DNA from: Candidatus Delongbacteria bacterium
GTDB lineage: Bacteria; CAIWAD01
Reading direction: 5' to 3'
Length of the DNA stretch: 64,000 bases
Assembly: GCA_041675285.1 (NCBI GenBank)
Contig: JBAYTZ010000007.1
Span: 62,001-126,000, forward strand
In this document: positions 44,909-52,682 of the stretch, one piece after another
Layout of the letters: every line of letters starts with the position of its first letter
Numbering within the stretch: position 1 is the first letter of the stretch
The notes under the pieces: generated by a model
The model's input: the letters and a program-made list of their open reading frames with translations, nothing else
Told to the model about the DNA's origin: nothing
Database searches by the model: none
Position numbers and translations under genes: made by a program

Positions 44909-45795
44909 GCGACACCCTCAAGGCCCGACTGCTGGAGCTTTTGGAAGGGCAGGCCGAGTTCGGCGCGCTGCCCCTGCCCGCCGGCGTGGATCCGGCGCTG
45001 TTCCGGGATCCGGCCCGCCTGCGCAAGGCCCTGGAGAGCCGGGGTGCGGGGGCGCCCGCCGCGCCGGCTTCTACCTCTCAACCCTCCCCGTGGTCGGGCG
45101 GCAGCCTGCGGCCGACCGCTCCCGCCGCCGCGCCGCCGGTCAAGGCGCCGCCGGCAAAGGCGCCGCTGAATGCCCCGCCAGTCCGCCCGTTGGAATTGCG
45201 TTGGTCCAGCTTGGACGAGCTGCGGGCCGCGGTCTGCGCCTGCAAGCTGTGCGGGCTGGCGGGCCGCCGCACCCAGACGGTGTTCGGCGTGGGCCGGACC
45301 AACGCGGATCTGGTGCTGGTGGGCGAGGCCCCCGGCGAGCAGGAGGATCTGCGCGGCGAGCCCTTCGTGGGCCCGGCGGGGGAACTGCTGGACAAGATGC
45401 TGGCGGCCATCGGCTTCGCCCGCCAGGATCTGTTCATCTGCAACACGCTCAAGTGCCGGCCGCCCGGCAACCGCAATCCCGGCGTGGACGAGCTGGTGGC
45501 CTGCCGTCCCTTCCTGGACCACCAGCTGCACTTCCTGAAGCCCAAGCTGATCCTGGCGCTGGGCAAGGTGGCGGCCAACACGCTGCTGGGCCGCGAGAGC
45601 AGTCTGGGATCCATGCGGGGCGAGGAATTCAGCTACCAGGGCGTGCCCCTGCGGGTGACCTACCACCCCGCCGCCCTGCTGCGCAACATCCACTGGAAGC
45701 GCCCCGCCTGGGAGGATCTGCAGGCCCTGCGCAAGCGCTACGACGAGCTGGGCGGCGCTCCCGGCTCCCTGCCCCAGGCTGGCAAGGCAAGCTGA
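44905..45795 (+). CDS. Family 4 uracil-DNA glycosylase (Fe-S type)
   Basis: A 296-residue base-excision repair enzyme that removes uracil from DNA. The family 4 core (about 100-285) holds a cysteine pair in 'CACKLCGLAGRRTQTVFG' and further cysteines in 'LFICNTLKCRPP' and 'LVACRPFLDH', consistent with a 4Fe-4S cluster. Motif A is 'LVGEAPGEQEDLRGEPFVGP' and motif B is 'TYHPAALLRN'. The first ~100 residues are extra: a short helical region and an Ala/Pro-rich linker ('AAPPVKAPPAKAPLNAPP'), as in other long UdgA or phage SPO1 polymerase-related forms. The GTG start overlaps coaBC (GTGA). Last gene of the yicC-gmk-rpoZ-coaBC run. Confidence 0.9.
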   Translation: MSDTLKARLLELLEGQAEFGALPLPAGVDPALFRDPARLRKALESRGAGAPAAPASTSQPSPWSGGSLRPTAPAAAPPVKAPPAKAPLNAPPVRPLELRWSSLDELRAAVCACKLCGLAGRRTQTVFGVGRTNADLVLVGEAPGEQEDLRGEPFVGPAGELLDKMLAAIGFARQDLFICNTLKCRPPGNRNPGVDELVACRPFLDHQLHFLKPKLILALGKVAANTLLGRESSLGSMRGEEFSYQGVPLRVTYHPAALLRNIHWKRPAWEDLQALRKRYDELGGAPGSLPQAGKAS

Positions 45796-45900
45796 GGGAC
45801 TCCCGCCCCTTCACCCCGGAGTTTGCCGGATCCCTTGGTTTCCACCTTTTCGCTGGCACCAGAAATGGACACTGCTCTGGCACCGACCTGGCGGGCCCCA

Positions 45901-46374
45901 TGTTTTCCACCTTTCTGCTTGCGCCAGAAAGGTGGAGCCAAAGAGGCGCTTTTTCTCAGCGGCCGTAACTAGGCGGCCTCACGGCCGCCGTCAGACAGAC
46001 GGCCGGATGAAGTGATTCCTGGTCCAGTTGTAGTTGGTTCGCGCTTCGCGCTTCACGCAGTTTCTGGTTCAGTCCTGCGGCCTTCACCTCACGCAACCAT
46101 TTTCGTCATCCCCCGGCTTGACCGGGGGATCCCATGGCTTGGGCGAGGCGAAGCCAATTCCCTTCCCTCGATGCCCCGGGCCCACGCAAGCGTGGGCATG
46201 GGGAAGGCGCGACCCGGCATCGCCGGGGCGCGATGGGATGGGGGCGTGCTCAACCCCCAAGTCCGCCCGTCTTCGAGCCTTTGAGTCTTCGTGCTCAGGC
46301 AGATCCTCGAACGTGTCACGCGCAACCCAAGCCAAGACCTATCCGGCCTCTGTGACTCCGTGGCTCTGAGGTGA
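45901..46374 (-). repeat. Dispersed composite repeat, copy B (modules U, K and R, reverse orientation)
   Basis: Read on the minus strand, this copy has three parts. Module U (46374 down to about 46264) is a diverged CACAGAG/CACGAAG unit with 'GGCTTGGGT', 'ACGTTCGAG' and 'GGCTCGAAG' as in 4001-4131. Block K (about 46250-46105) is hairpin-rich, with 'GGGAAGGGAATTGGCTTCGC', the pair GCCCACGC/GCGTGGGC and ATCCCCCGG/CCGGGGGAT. Core R (46102-45901) ends in the hairpin 45907-45917/45925-45935. The rest of the 45796-46391 gap contains, at about 45839-45866, a degenerate copy of the end hairpin. Nothing else is recognised in the gap. Confidence 0.82.
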
Positions 46375-46391
46375 GCCGCCAGCGCGAGAGG

Positions 46392-48884
46392 TCAGCGCAG
46401 CAGGGTGATGGTGCGGCTTTCGCGCCGTGCGCCCACTTCCAGCGTGACGAAGTAGAGCCCGCTGGCCAGCCCGGCGCCATCCAGCACGACTTCCTGCCTG
46501 CCGGCCATGCGTAGGCCATTCACCAGCACGGCCACTTCTTGACCCATCAGATTATGCACGCTGAGCTTAATGACCTCTGGGCGCATGAGGGTGAAGGGAA
46601 TGCGTGTCACGGGGTTGAAGGGGTTGGGCCACGGGGCGCCCAGGCTGATATCCACTGGCCGGAACCCCACCTCCGGCTTCTCGTGCACGCCCACCCAGAA
46701 CACGCCCGTCAACTTGGCCGCAGGACCGCCCGTGTACCCGATGTCGTTGCGCAGCGCGCCCTGACTGGGCCAGCGGGCGACTCCGGGGGCGAGTGGGTCT
46801 TCCAGGTCGTTGTAGCCTAGATCCGGATCCCCCGCATCGATCAGAGGGGAGTCCGCCGCCAGCCAGGGCGCCTCCAGTTCGGGATCAAATCCGGGGTCCA
46901 CGCCCCACACGTTGCCGGCACCTGGGAAACTCCCAGGAAGCAGACAGTACTCGAACCCCGCTTCCTGCCCCAGTGGGTGGAAGAACCAGTCCGCCTCGTT
47001 GTTGTCCAGCAGACAGTTCCGCATTGTGAATCCAGGCCCGTTGTTCGAGCAGCGCAGCAGGACCGGCAGGTCGCAGTCCATAAGGGTGACGTTGCTGACA
47101 TCATATTGATCCGGCTGCAGGTTGCCCAGGAACAGTGCATGGTGAAGCGAATTCTCGCGAGGAATGCTCCCATAGTACTCCTGGCGAAAGACATGCTTCA
47201 CGTAGATGTTTCGGAGCGTGCTGTAGGCATGGTCCGAATCGCTGGCTGCGTAACAAGTGAGACCAAAGCGGCCGACGTCGATGATCTCCAGGTTCTCGAT
47301 GGACGTGATTCCACCCCGATTCTGGATCCAGAAGCCTCCGTCATCGCCATCAATCATCCGGCAGTTGCGGATGTAAAGATTGAATTGCTCGGTTTGGGAC
47401 GCCGATCTGATCTCAACACTGCTCCCCACGGTGTGAAGCATCGCGGTCACGCCATCGGGCATGATGTTGGGCTGGTGGTTCCCGACGAAGACGCAGGAGT
47501 CCAGAACCAGGGCTCCGGGCGGATAGGCGTAGTTGGCGCCGCTGAAGAGCAGGCGTCCAAGGTTGGGGCCAATGCCCCAGAAGTCCGCCTCCGCCATATG
47601 AGATTCGTCGTACACGTCCGGATCCACATAGAGGTTGTTCAAGAACTGCACATTGTGCAGGACCATGCTGTCCGCCTCTTCCCCCCCCACGTAGAGCATG
47701 GAACCACCGACCCCAAGATCAATGTCCTCCATCTGACGCGCGATGTATGTGTTGTTCTCAAACAGTGCATGGTATAGGTTACCGCGCTCAAAATGGGTAT
47801 GATCATCTGGGTTCCCCGTGTAGAAGTACTCCACCCGCCCGGTCCGATTTCCCGTTACAATCAGGTTCCGCACCTCACCTGGCGCCAGGAGTTGGAAAAG
47901 ATTGTAACTCTGGTCCAGCCGGTTGTCACGAATGTAGAGGCTGTCCGCATCCACCTGGCCCCGGTAGCCGAACGTGAGCGATAGGCTGCCTTCGGGAAAG
48001 TAGTTGTCCTCGAAGTGGATGTTCCGCGCAATCGTTTCACCGAAGTCAGCCGTCGAGAATGTGTAGGTCATATCGCCAGTTACGGTATTTCCGCAGAAGT
48101 AGATGTCTCGGAATGATGCATACCTCGCTGGCCAGCCCGAGTTGTGACGAGTAGAAAAATAGAAGGGGCTTTGACGCAGACTATCCAACCCCGTAAAAAC
48201 AGCATCACTGACGATAATACTGTCGCAAGCGCTCAACCTGTACTGAGTCGTTACTGTGGATCCTTGATTAGAAATCCGCAAACGGTTTGCATATACTGTC
48301 ATGGCATTCGAAATAGTGATAGCGTGATCGTTATTCGATGGGGAAATATTCGAATAGCAGTTGATGTTCGTGAGCACGAAATGAGCTTCAGGCGTTGGTA
48401 CCACGAGATTCACGTAGCATACGGCTGGTGGCCCACTGCCAATCGCACGATTCCCAAAGAAAACCAGATTGGACAAGTTGACATGGCCGCACGTGACGAT
48501 GTCAATGGCTCCGCCAATGAGATCGCTCGTTTCGAAGATGAAGCTTCCCATGCCGCCGGTAAAGGTCAGGCCATTGATCTCCAGCCGGCTAGCCTCGTCC
48601 ATCTCCACGGAGATGATCGTGCCTTCCAATTGGCCGTCCAGTACCGTGTTCACGATGTCCGTGCTATCGCCGCTGAAGATGTAGTTGGAGGCCAGGCAGA
48701 GGGTCCCTGAAGGAATGTGAACTCGCTCCGTCCAGGTGCCCGGCGCCACCAGCACCGTGTCGCCCTCCATGGCCAAATCGATGGCGGACTGCAATGAGTC
48801 CACATCCTGGGGGACACGGATCAGGCCCTGGGCCGCGCCGACCCAGAACAGCAGTACAAGAAGGCCTTGCGGAAAGCGTGACAT
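46392..48884 (-). CDS. Family C secreted beta-helix protein, copy 1 (downstream), with T9SS-like tail
   Basis: An 830-residue exported protein. The signal peptide is 'FPQGLLVLLFWVGAAQG', and the mature start 'LIRVPQDVDSLQSAIDLAME' is the IPxxxxTIQxAI-type cap seen on pectin-lyase-like beta-helices, followed by 'GDTVLVAPGTWTERVHIPSG'. Repeated short turns with Asn/Gly continue to about residue 650. A segment 'GVARWPSQGALRNDIGYTGG' precedes the tail 'GAPWPNPFNPVTRIPFTLMR', ending 'SRTITLLR'. ATG 48884 is chosen (GGAG 9 nt upstream) over a GTG five codons earlier. No lyase catalytic residues can be claimed. The stretch near 48060-48400, encoding an early part of the helix, is noticeably AT-richer than the rest. 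Confidence 0.83.
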   Translation of the reverse strand: MSRFPQGLLVLLFWVGAAQGLIRVPQDVDSLQSAIDLAMEGDTVLVAPGTWTERVHIPSGTLCLASNYIFSGDSTDIVNTVLDGQLEGTIISVEMDEASRLEINGLTFTGGMGSFIFETSDLIGGAIDIVTCGHVNLSNLVFFGNRAIGSGPPAVCYVNLVVPTPEAHFVLTNINCYSNISPSNNDHAITISNAMTVYANRLRISNQGSTVTTQYRLSACDSIIVSDAVFTGLDSLRQSPFYFSTRHNSGWPARYASFRDIYFCGNTVTGDMTYTFSTADFGETIARNIHFEDNYFPEGSLSLTFGYRGQVDADSLYIRDNRLDQSYNLFQLLAPGEVRNLIVTGNRTGRVEYFYTGNPDDHTHFERGNLYHALFENNTYIARQMEDIDLGVGGSMLYVGGEEADSMVLHNVQFLNNLYVDPDVYDESHMAEADFWGIGPNLGRLLFSGANYAYPPGALVLDSCVFVGNHQPNIMPDGVTAMLHTVGSSVEIRSASQTEQFNLYIRNCRMIDGDDGGFWIQNRGGITSIENLEIIDVGRFGLTCYAASDSDHAYSTLRNIYVKHVFRQEYYGSIPRENSLHHALFLGNLQPDQYDVSNVTLMDCDLPVLLRCSNNGPGFTMRNCLLDNNEADWFFHPLGQEAGFEYCLLPGSFPGAGNVWGVDPGFDPELEAPWLAADSPLIDAGDPDLGYNDLEDPLAPGVARWPSQGALRNDIGYTGGPAAKLTGVFWVGVHEKPEVGFRPVDISLGAPWPNPFNPVTRIPFTLMRPEVIKLSVHNLMGQEVAVLVNGLRMAGRQEVVLDGAGLASGLYFVTLEVGARRESRTITLLR

Positions 48885-48935
48885 GGGGCGAATCTCCACA
48901 CCGGGGAGGACGGATTGCGGCTGCCCGACGGCAGC

Positions 48936-51407
48936 TCAGCGTAACAGGGTAATGGCGCGGCTTTGCACTCGACCGGCACAGGTCATGGTGACGACGTAGG
49001 TGCCACTGGCCAAGGACTGCGCTTCCAATGGGAATACATGGGTTCCGGCGTGCAAGGGACCGTGGTGAAGAAGTCCCACCTGCTGCCCCAGCAGATTGTA
49101 CACAGCTAATGTGAAGGCTGCCGGACTCTGCAACGTGATTGGGATCCAGGTCACGGGATTGAAGGGGTTGGGCCAGGGCGCGCCCAGGGAAAAGACCTGG
49201 GGGATTGTCCTAGGTTCCCACTTGGGCAGATGGGTCCACGTGGTATCGTAAAGAGTGGCATGCGGACCGCCGGTATAGCCAATGTCATTCCGCAACGTGC
49301 CCTGGCTGGGCCAAAGGGCGTGACCTGGATTGGTGGGGTCCTCACGATCATCCCACATGGGATCCGGAATGCCGGCATCGATGCAAGGAGATAGGACCGA
49401 AAGCCACGGTGGGCCAAGCATTTCATCGAATAGGGGATCAACTTCAACCAAATTGCCGACTCCTGGACGGTCCTCTGGCAAAAGACAATACTCAAATGTA
49501 ATTGGCTGCCCATTAGGGTTTTCAAAGTCAATCGATCCATTTTCTGAGAACAAGCTATTCCGAATTATCGTTCCTTCATATGATTCTTCATTTCTAATAA
49601 TAAACGGAACATCGCATCCTTCTATTGTAATGTTCGATATATCATTCGCTTGATTACTCCTAATAACTAAAGACAAAGCATTTTGGTGGCAGCTATAATA
49701 TGGAAATTCCGTGTAGGATTCTTGTTGTTGAAGATTTGAGATATAAACATTATTTACATTGGCAGTGTAATTAGTATCATTGCAGCCAATAGCCAATCCC
49801 GCTCGCTTGTTATTTATAATCATCACATTGTCAACAAACAAATCTCCCTTGTTTCCTATTACAATACCACCATCATCACAATCAATCATTTGAACATTTT
49901 TAACAATTCGTGTGAAAATGTCTGTCCCCCCGTAAATCCATACATTGCTTCCAATGTAAAACTGCGCGCCTGGCGAATTCACTGGTTCAACTTCAGGGAT
50001 GATATTGGGTTGTCGATTCCCAATGAACACACATGAATCCATCTCAAAGTAATGAGGACGAACACCATAGATGCCATCAATTAAACGACCATCATTTGCG
50101 CCGGGGATCCCTGCATACACATCTGCCATTTCATATACATCCGGATCAATATGTAGGTTATTGATGAAACTCATGTTTCGATAAAAGAGCGAATCAGCGG
50201 TGTGTCCACTTAAATGCAGAAGATGCCCCCCGCTCGTATATTGCCCCGGCGGTGCCAAGGACCGCTCCAGCACATTGTCCGCAAAGATGGCCCCGTCAAT
50301 ACTTAGATCCTCCATAATGGCATTTTCACCCGGCCAAGTCGGTTCGAACTCAGCATGGCTGCCCATGTGGTTGCCGATGACAAAGAGGTTAGTAATGGTG
50401 CCTGGAATCTGACAATTGAACAATGCGTACGATTTTGCCGATTGGTTACCGCAAATGAAGATACTATCTGCTAAATAAGTTCCATAGTTCCCAAATTCAA
50501 ACTGCATTCCTCCATTGGGGAAAACATTATTTTCCATCCTTATGTTGTGCAGTCTGCAAAAACCATTGTATCCTTGCACAAAAGCAAATCCCCCCACATT
50601 ATTGAATACATTTTCAGAAATGTTGATATTAGTTAATTGCATATACATAGATCTTCCGTAGTTGTCATAAGCACCAAATTTATAGGGCATCCCCAACATG
50701 TTTGTTAGTCCTGAGAACGAGCAATCATCAACTTCTAATGTGTCGCTTGCAACTAACAGGTACTGTTTATACATTGACTGATTAATATTTGAAATTCTAA
50801 GTCGACTTGCTTCAATTCTCTTTGCATAAGATATGTGGATTGCCCCATAAGCCGCATTGTAAGAATTGGTGTATTCATTTTCGAAGCAATTGACATTATT
50901 GAGAACAAATCGCGCAGAGCTAGGATGTTGAAAATCTATGTAAAACACAGCTGATCCCGCGCGGGGCGCACGATTGTTATGAAATACCAGATTGCTCAGG
51001 TACACGGTCCCCGCTTGAATGAAATCCACTCCTCCACCGACTCGATCTCCTGTCTCCGCGTCATAGGCACCTTGTCCACGGGTAACCGTGAATCCATTCA
51101 GTTCAAGGCGACTTTCAGCATCCATATCCACGCTGAGGATCGTGCCCTGGAACTGCCCATCCAAAATGGTGGCCACAATGTCCGCACTGTCTTGGCTGAA
51201 TAGGAAATTCGAGCACAACGTGACTTGGCCCGAGTTAATGTGCAAGCGCTCGTACCAGGTCCCTGGGGCCACGACCACCGTGTCGCCATCCATGGCCAAA
51301 TCGATGGCGGTCTGGATGGAATCCACGTCCTGGGGGACACGGATCAGGCCCTGGGCCGCGCCGACCCAGAACAGCAGCAGAAGAAGTCCTTGCGGAAAGC
51401 GTGACAT
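48936..51407 (-). CDS. Family C secreted beta-helix protein, copy 2 (upstream), with an AT-rich middle
   Basis: An 823-residue paralogue of the preceding protein. The signal peptide is 'FPQGLLLLLFWVGAAQG', then 'LIRVPQDVDSIQTAIDLAMD' and 'GDTVVVAPGTWYERLHINSG'. The central helix (roughly residues 110-640) is Asn-, Tyr- and Ile-rich ('NNVNCFENEYTNSYNAAYG'), and its DNA is very AT-rich: two 60-base lines at 50521 and 50581 contain 21 and 18 G+C by hand count, while the line at 51241 in the 5' end has 39. The C-terminal 'ALWPSQGTLRNDIGYTGGPH' and the tail 'GAPWPNPFNPVTWIPITLQS', ending 'SRAITLLR', match copy 1. The start at 51407 is equivalent to that of copy 1. Confidence 0.83.
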   Translation of the reverse strand: MSRFPQGLLLLLFWVGAAQGLIRVPQDVDSIQTAIDLAMDGDTVVVAPGTWYERLHINSGQVTLCSNFLFSQDSADIVATILDGQFQGTILSVDMDAESRLELNGFTVTRGQGAYDAETGDRVGGGVDFIQAGTVYLSNLVFHNNRAPRAGSAVFYIDFQHPSSARFVLNNVNCFENEYTNSYNAAYGAIHISYAKRIEASRLRISNINQSMYKQYLLVASDTLEVDDCSFSGLTNMLGMPYKFGAYDNYGRSMYMQLTNINISENVFNNVGGFAFVQGYNGFCRLHNIRMENNVFPNGGMQFEFGNYGTYLADSIFICGNQSAKSYALFNCQIPGTITNLFVIGNHMGSHAEFEPTWPGENAIMEDLSIDGAIFADNVLERSLAPPGQYTSGGHLLHLSGHTADSLFYRNMSFINNLHIDPDVYEMADVYAGIPGANDGRLIDGIYGVRPHYFEMDSCVFIGNRQPNIIPEVEPVNSPGAQFYIGSNVWIYGGTDIFTRIVKNVQMIDCDDGGIVIGNKGDLFVDNVMIINNKRAGLAIGCNDTNYTANVNNVYISNLQQQESYTEFPYYSCHQNALSLVIRSNQANDISNITIEGCDVPFIIRNEESYEGTIIRNSLFSENGSIDFENPNGQPITFEYCLLPEDRPGVGNLVEVDPLFDEMLGPPWLSVLSPCIDAGIPDPMWDDREDPTNPGHALWPSQGTLRNDIGYTGGPHATLYDTTWTHLPKWEPRTIPQVFSLGAPWPNPFNPVTWIPITLQSPAAFTLAVYNLLGQQVGLLHHGPLHAGTHVFPLEAQSLASGTYVVTMTCAGRVQSRAITLLR

Positions 51408-51534
51408 GGGGCGAATCTCCACAGCGGGGAGGACGGGTTGCGGCTGCAAGTTGGGAATCGGCGGGCGGCGGGTGCAGAGGAAAATGGGGGATCGGAAGAC
51501 CAGGTGCTGCGCGGCAGGCTGGACCTGAACTCTC

Positions 51535-51924
51535 GCGTGCCCCCATCCCGTCTTCGCGTTGCGAAGCCGGGCCTTCCCCCGCCGGGGGCGAGGGAAGGGA
51601 ATTGGCTTCGCCGCGCACGGACCATGGGATCCCGGCTTTCGCCGGAATGACAGTCACTGTGCCATGGGATCCCCCGGTCGAGCCGGGGGATGACGAATTG
51701 GTTGAGTGAGGTTAAGCGCGCAGCGCTGAACCAGAAAATGGGTGAAGCCCGAAGGGCGAACCAACTACAACTGGACCAGGAATCACTTCATCCGGCCGTC
51801 TGTTTGACGGCGGGCTAACCGCCCGTGCCGCGAGGCCGCCTAGTTACGGCCGCTGAAAAAAGCGCCTCTTTGGCACCTAACCGGCCGTTCCACCTTTCTG
51901 GCGCCAGCAGAAAGGTGGAAAACA
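51535..51924 (+). repeat. Dispersed composite repeat, copy C (modules K and R, forward orientation)
   Basis: A 390-bp copy with block K (about 51535-51700) and core R (about 51714-51924) in forward orientation, hence inverted relative to copy B. Shared K words include 'CCCCCATCC', 'GAGGGAAGGGAATTGGCTTC' and 'GATCCCCCGGTC'. There is one additional CATGGGATCCCGGC-type hairpin not present in copy B. The R core ends with CCACCTTTCTG (51890-51900) and CAGAAAGGTGG (51908-51918). No U module precedes it. It occupies most of the 51408-52030 gap; 51408-51534 is the leader of the family C gene, with nothing else recognised. Confidence 0.84.
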
Positions 51925-51969
51925 AGGCAACCCGGCAGACTGCCGAATCGCGAAAAACCCCCATCCCAA

Positions 51970-51991
51970 CCTTCCCCCTGCAGGGGGAAGG
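51970..51991. repeat. Perfect 22-bp palindrome beside repeat copy C
   Basis: The half-site CCTTCCCCCTG is followed immediately by its exact complement. It is preceded by 'CCCCCATCCCAA', which resembles the inner start of block K, so this may be a further fragment of the same repeat family. It lies about 40 nt beyond the 3' end of the small gene at 52031-52258 (minus strand), where it could also help end transcription, but it has no T tract. Confidence 0.5.
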
Positions 51992-52030
51992 GGCCGCCCA
52001 GCGCTTGTCGAAACAACTGGCCTCGCGGCC

Positions 52031-52258
52031 TCAGCGATTGCGCGGATGCCGTGCCGCAACGCCTTCGTTGCCCCGCCGGTAGTTGCCGGTCAGACGGGCC
52101 AGCAGCTGCTGGACGGCATCGGCTTCCAGTCCCGCCAGTTGGGCTCGCGCGCGCCGGGCGGCGGCGCCGCGCAGCACCGTGACCGTACTGCCGTGGCGCT
52201 GGATGGCCAACTCATCATCGCCCTGCTCGCGCCAACTGAAGCCCAGCTCTTCGGCCAT
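52031..52258 (-). CDS. Small hypothetical protein encoded after osmC
   Basis: A 75-residue soluble protein, 'MAEELGFSWREQGDDELAIQ...', with a basic Arg-rich C terminus ('YRRGNEGVAARHPRNR'). The ATG lies one base after the OsmC stop, which is the pattern expected of a co-translated small gene rather than a chance ORF. The predicted alternation 'STVTVLRGAAARRARAQLAG' followed by 'LEADAVQQLLARLTGNY' suggests a strand and then a helix. Family not recognised and function unknown. The opposite strand also has open frames in this high-GC stretch, so confidence is moderate. Confidence 0.55.
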   Translation of the reverse strand: MAEELGFSWREQGDDELAIQRHGSTVTVLRGAAARRARAQLAGLEADAVQQLLARLTGNYRRGNEGVAARHPRNR

Positions 52259-52259
52259 G

Positions 52260-52682
52260 CTAGACCAGCGCGGCGTCCAGGCTGATCTCCGCGTTGAGCA
52301 CGCGGCTCACCGGACAACCGGCCTTGGCGGACTGCGCGGCGGTCTGGAAGGCCTCGGGCGTGGCGCCCGGGACGCTGGCGCGACAGGTCAGCTGGATTTT
52401 GGTGATGGTGAAGCCGGCCTCGAGCTTCTCGAAACTGAGCTGCGCCGCGGTCTTGATGGAGGTGGGCGTCAAGCCCGCCGCGCCCAGCTGGGCGGAGAGC
52501 GCCATGGAGAAGCAGCCCGCGTGGGCCGCGGCGATCAGCTCCTCCGGGTTGGTGCCGGCGCCGTCCTCGAAGCGGGTGTGGAAGGAATAGGCCGTCTCCT
52601 GGAGCACGCCGCTGGCTGAGCTGAGGGTGCCCCGGCCGGCCTTCAGGTCGCCCTGCCAATGGGCGGTTGCGCTGCGGATCAT
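52260..52682 (-). CDS. OsmC/Ohr family peroxiredoxin
   Basis: A 140-residue thiol peroxidase of the OsmC subfamily, which reduces organic hydroperoxides in the cytoplasm. The two redox cysteines are in 'AAHAGCFSMALSAQL' and 'AKAGCPVSRVLNAEI'. 'GTNPEELIAAAHAGC' is the classic OsmC signature (TNPEEL), and 'MIRSATAHWQGDLKAGRGTL' is the usual N terminus. The start overlaps the malic enzyme stop (ATGA). OsmC rather than Ohr is favoured by the 'ATAHWQGDLKxGxG' N terminus. Confidence 0.92.
   Translation of the reverse strand: MIRSATAHWQGDLKAGRGTLSSASGVLQETAYSFHTRFEDGAGTNPEELIAAAHAGCFSMALSAQLGAAGLTPTSIKTAAQLSFEKLEAGFTITKIQLTCRASVPGATPEAFQTAAQSAKAGCPVSRVLNAEISLDAALV

Noticed and set aside
45629..45941. 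Small minus-strand open frames across the udg end and repeat copy B
   Set aside because: They translate the repeat hairpins and the antisense of udg, with no Shine-Dalgarno site or recognisable domain.
46392..51407. Pectate lyase activity for the family C proteins
   Set aside because: The beta-helix cap and repeats are pectin-lyase-like, but no catalytic Arg/Asp cluster could be identified, so only the fold is claimed.
45901..51924. A classical composite transposon
   Set aside because: There are inverted flanking repeats, but no transposase or recombinase gene inside or in the repeats, and no recognisable target-site duplication, so only a repeat-flanked island is reported.
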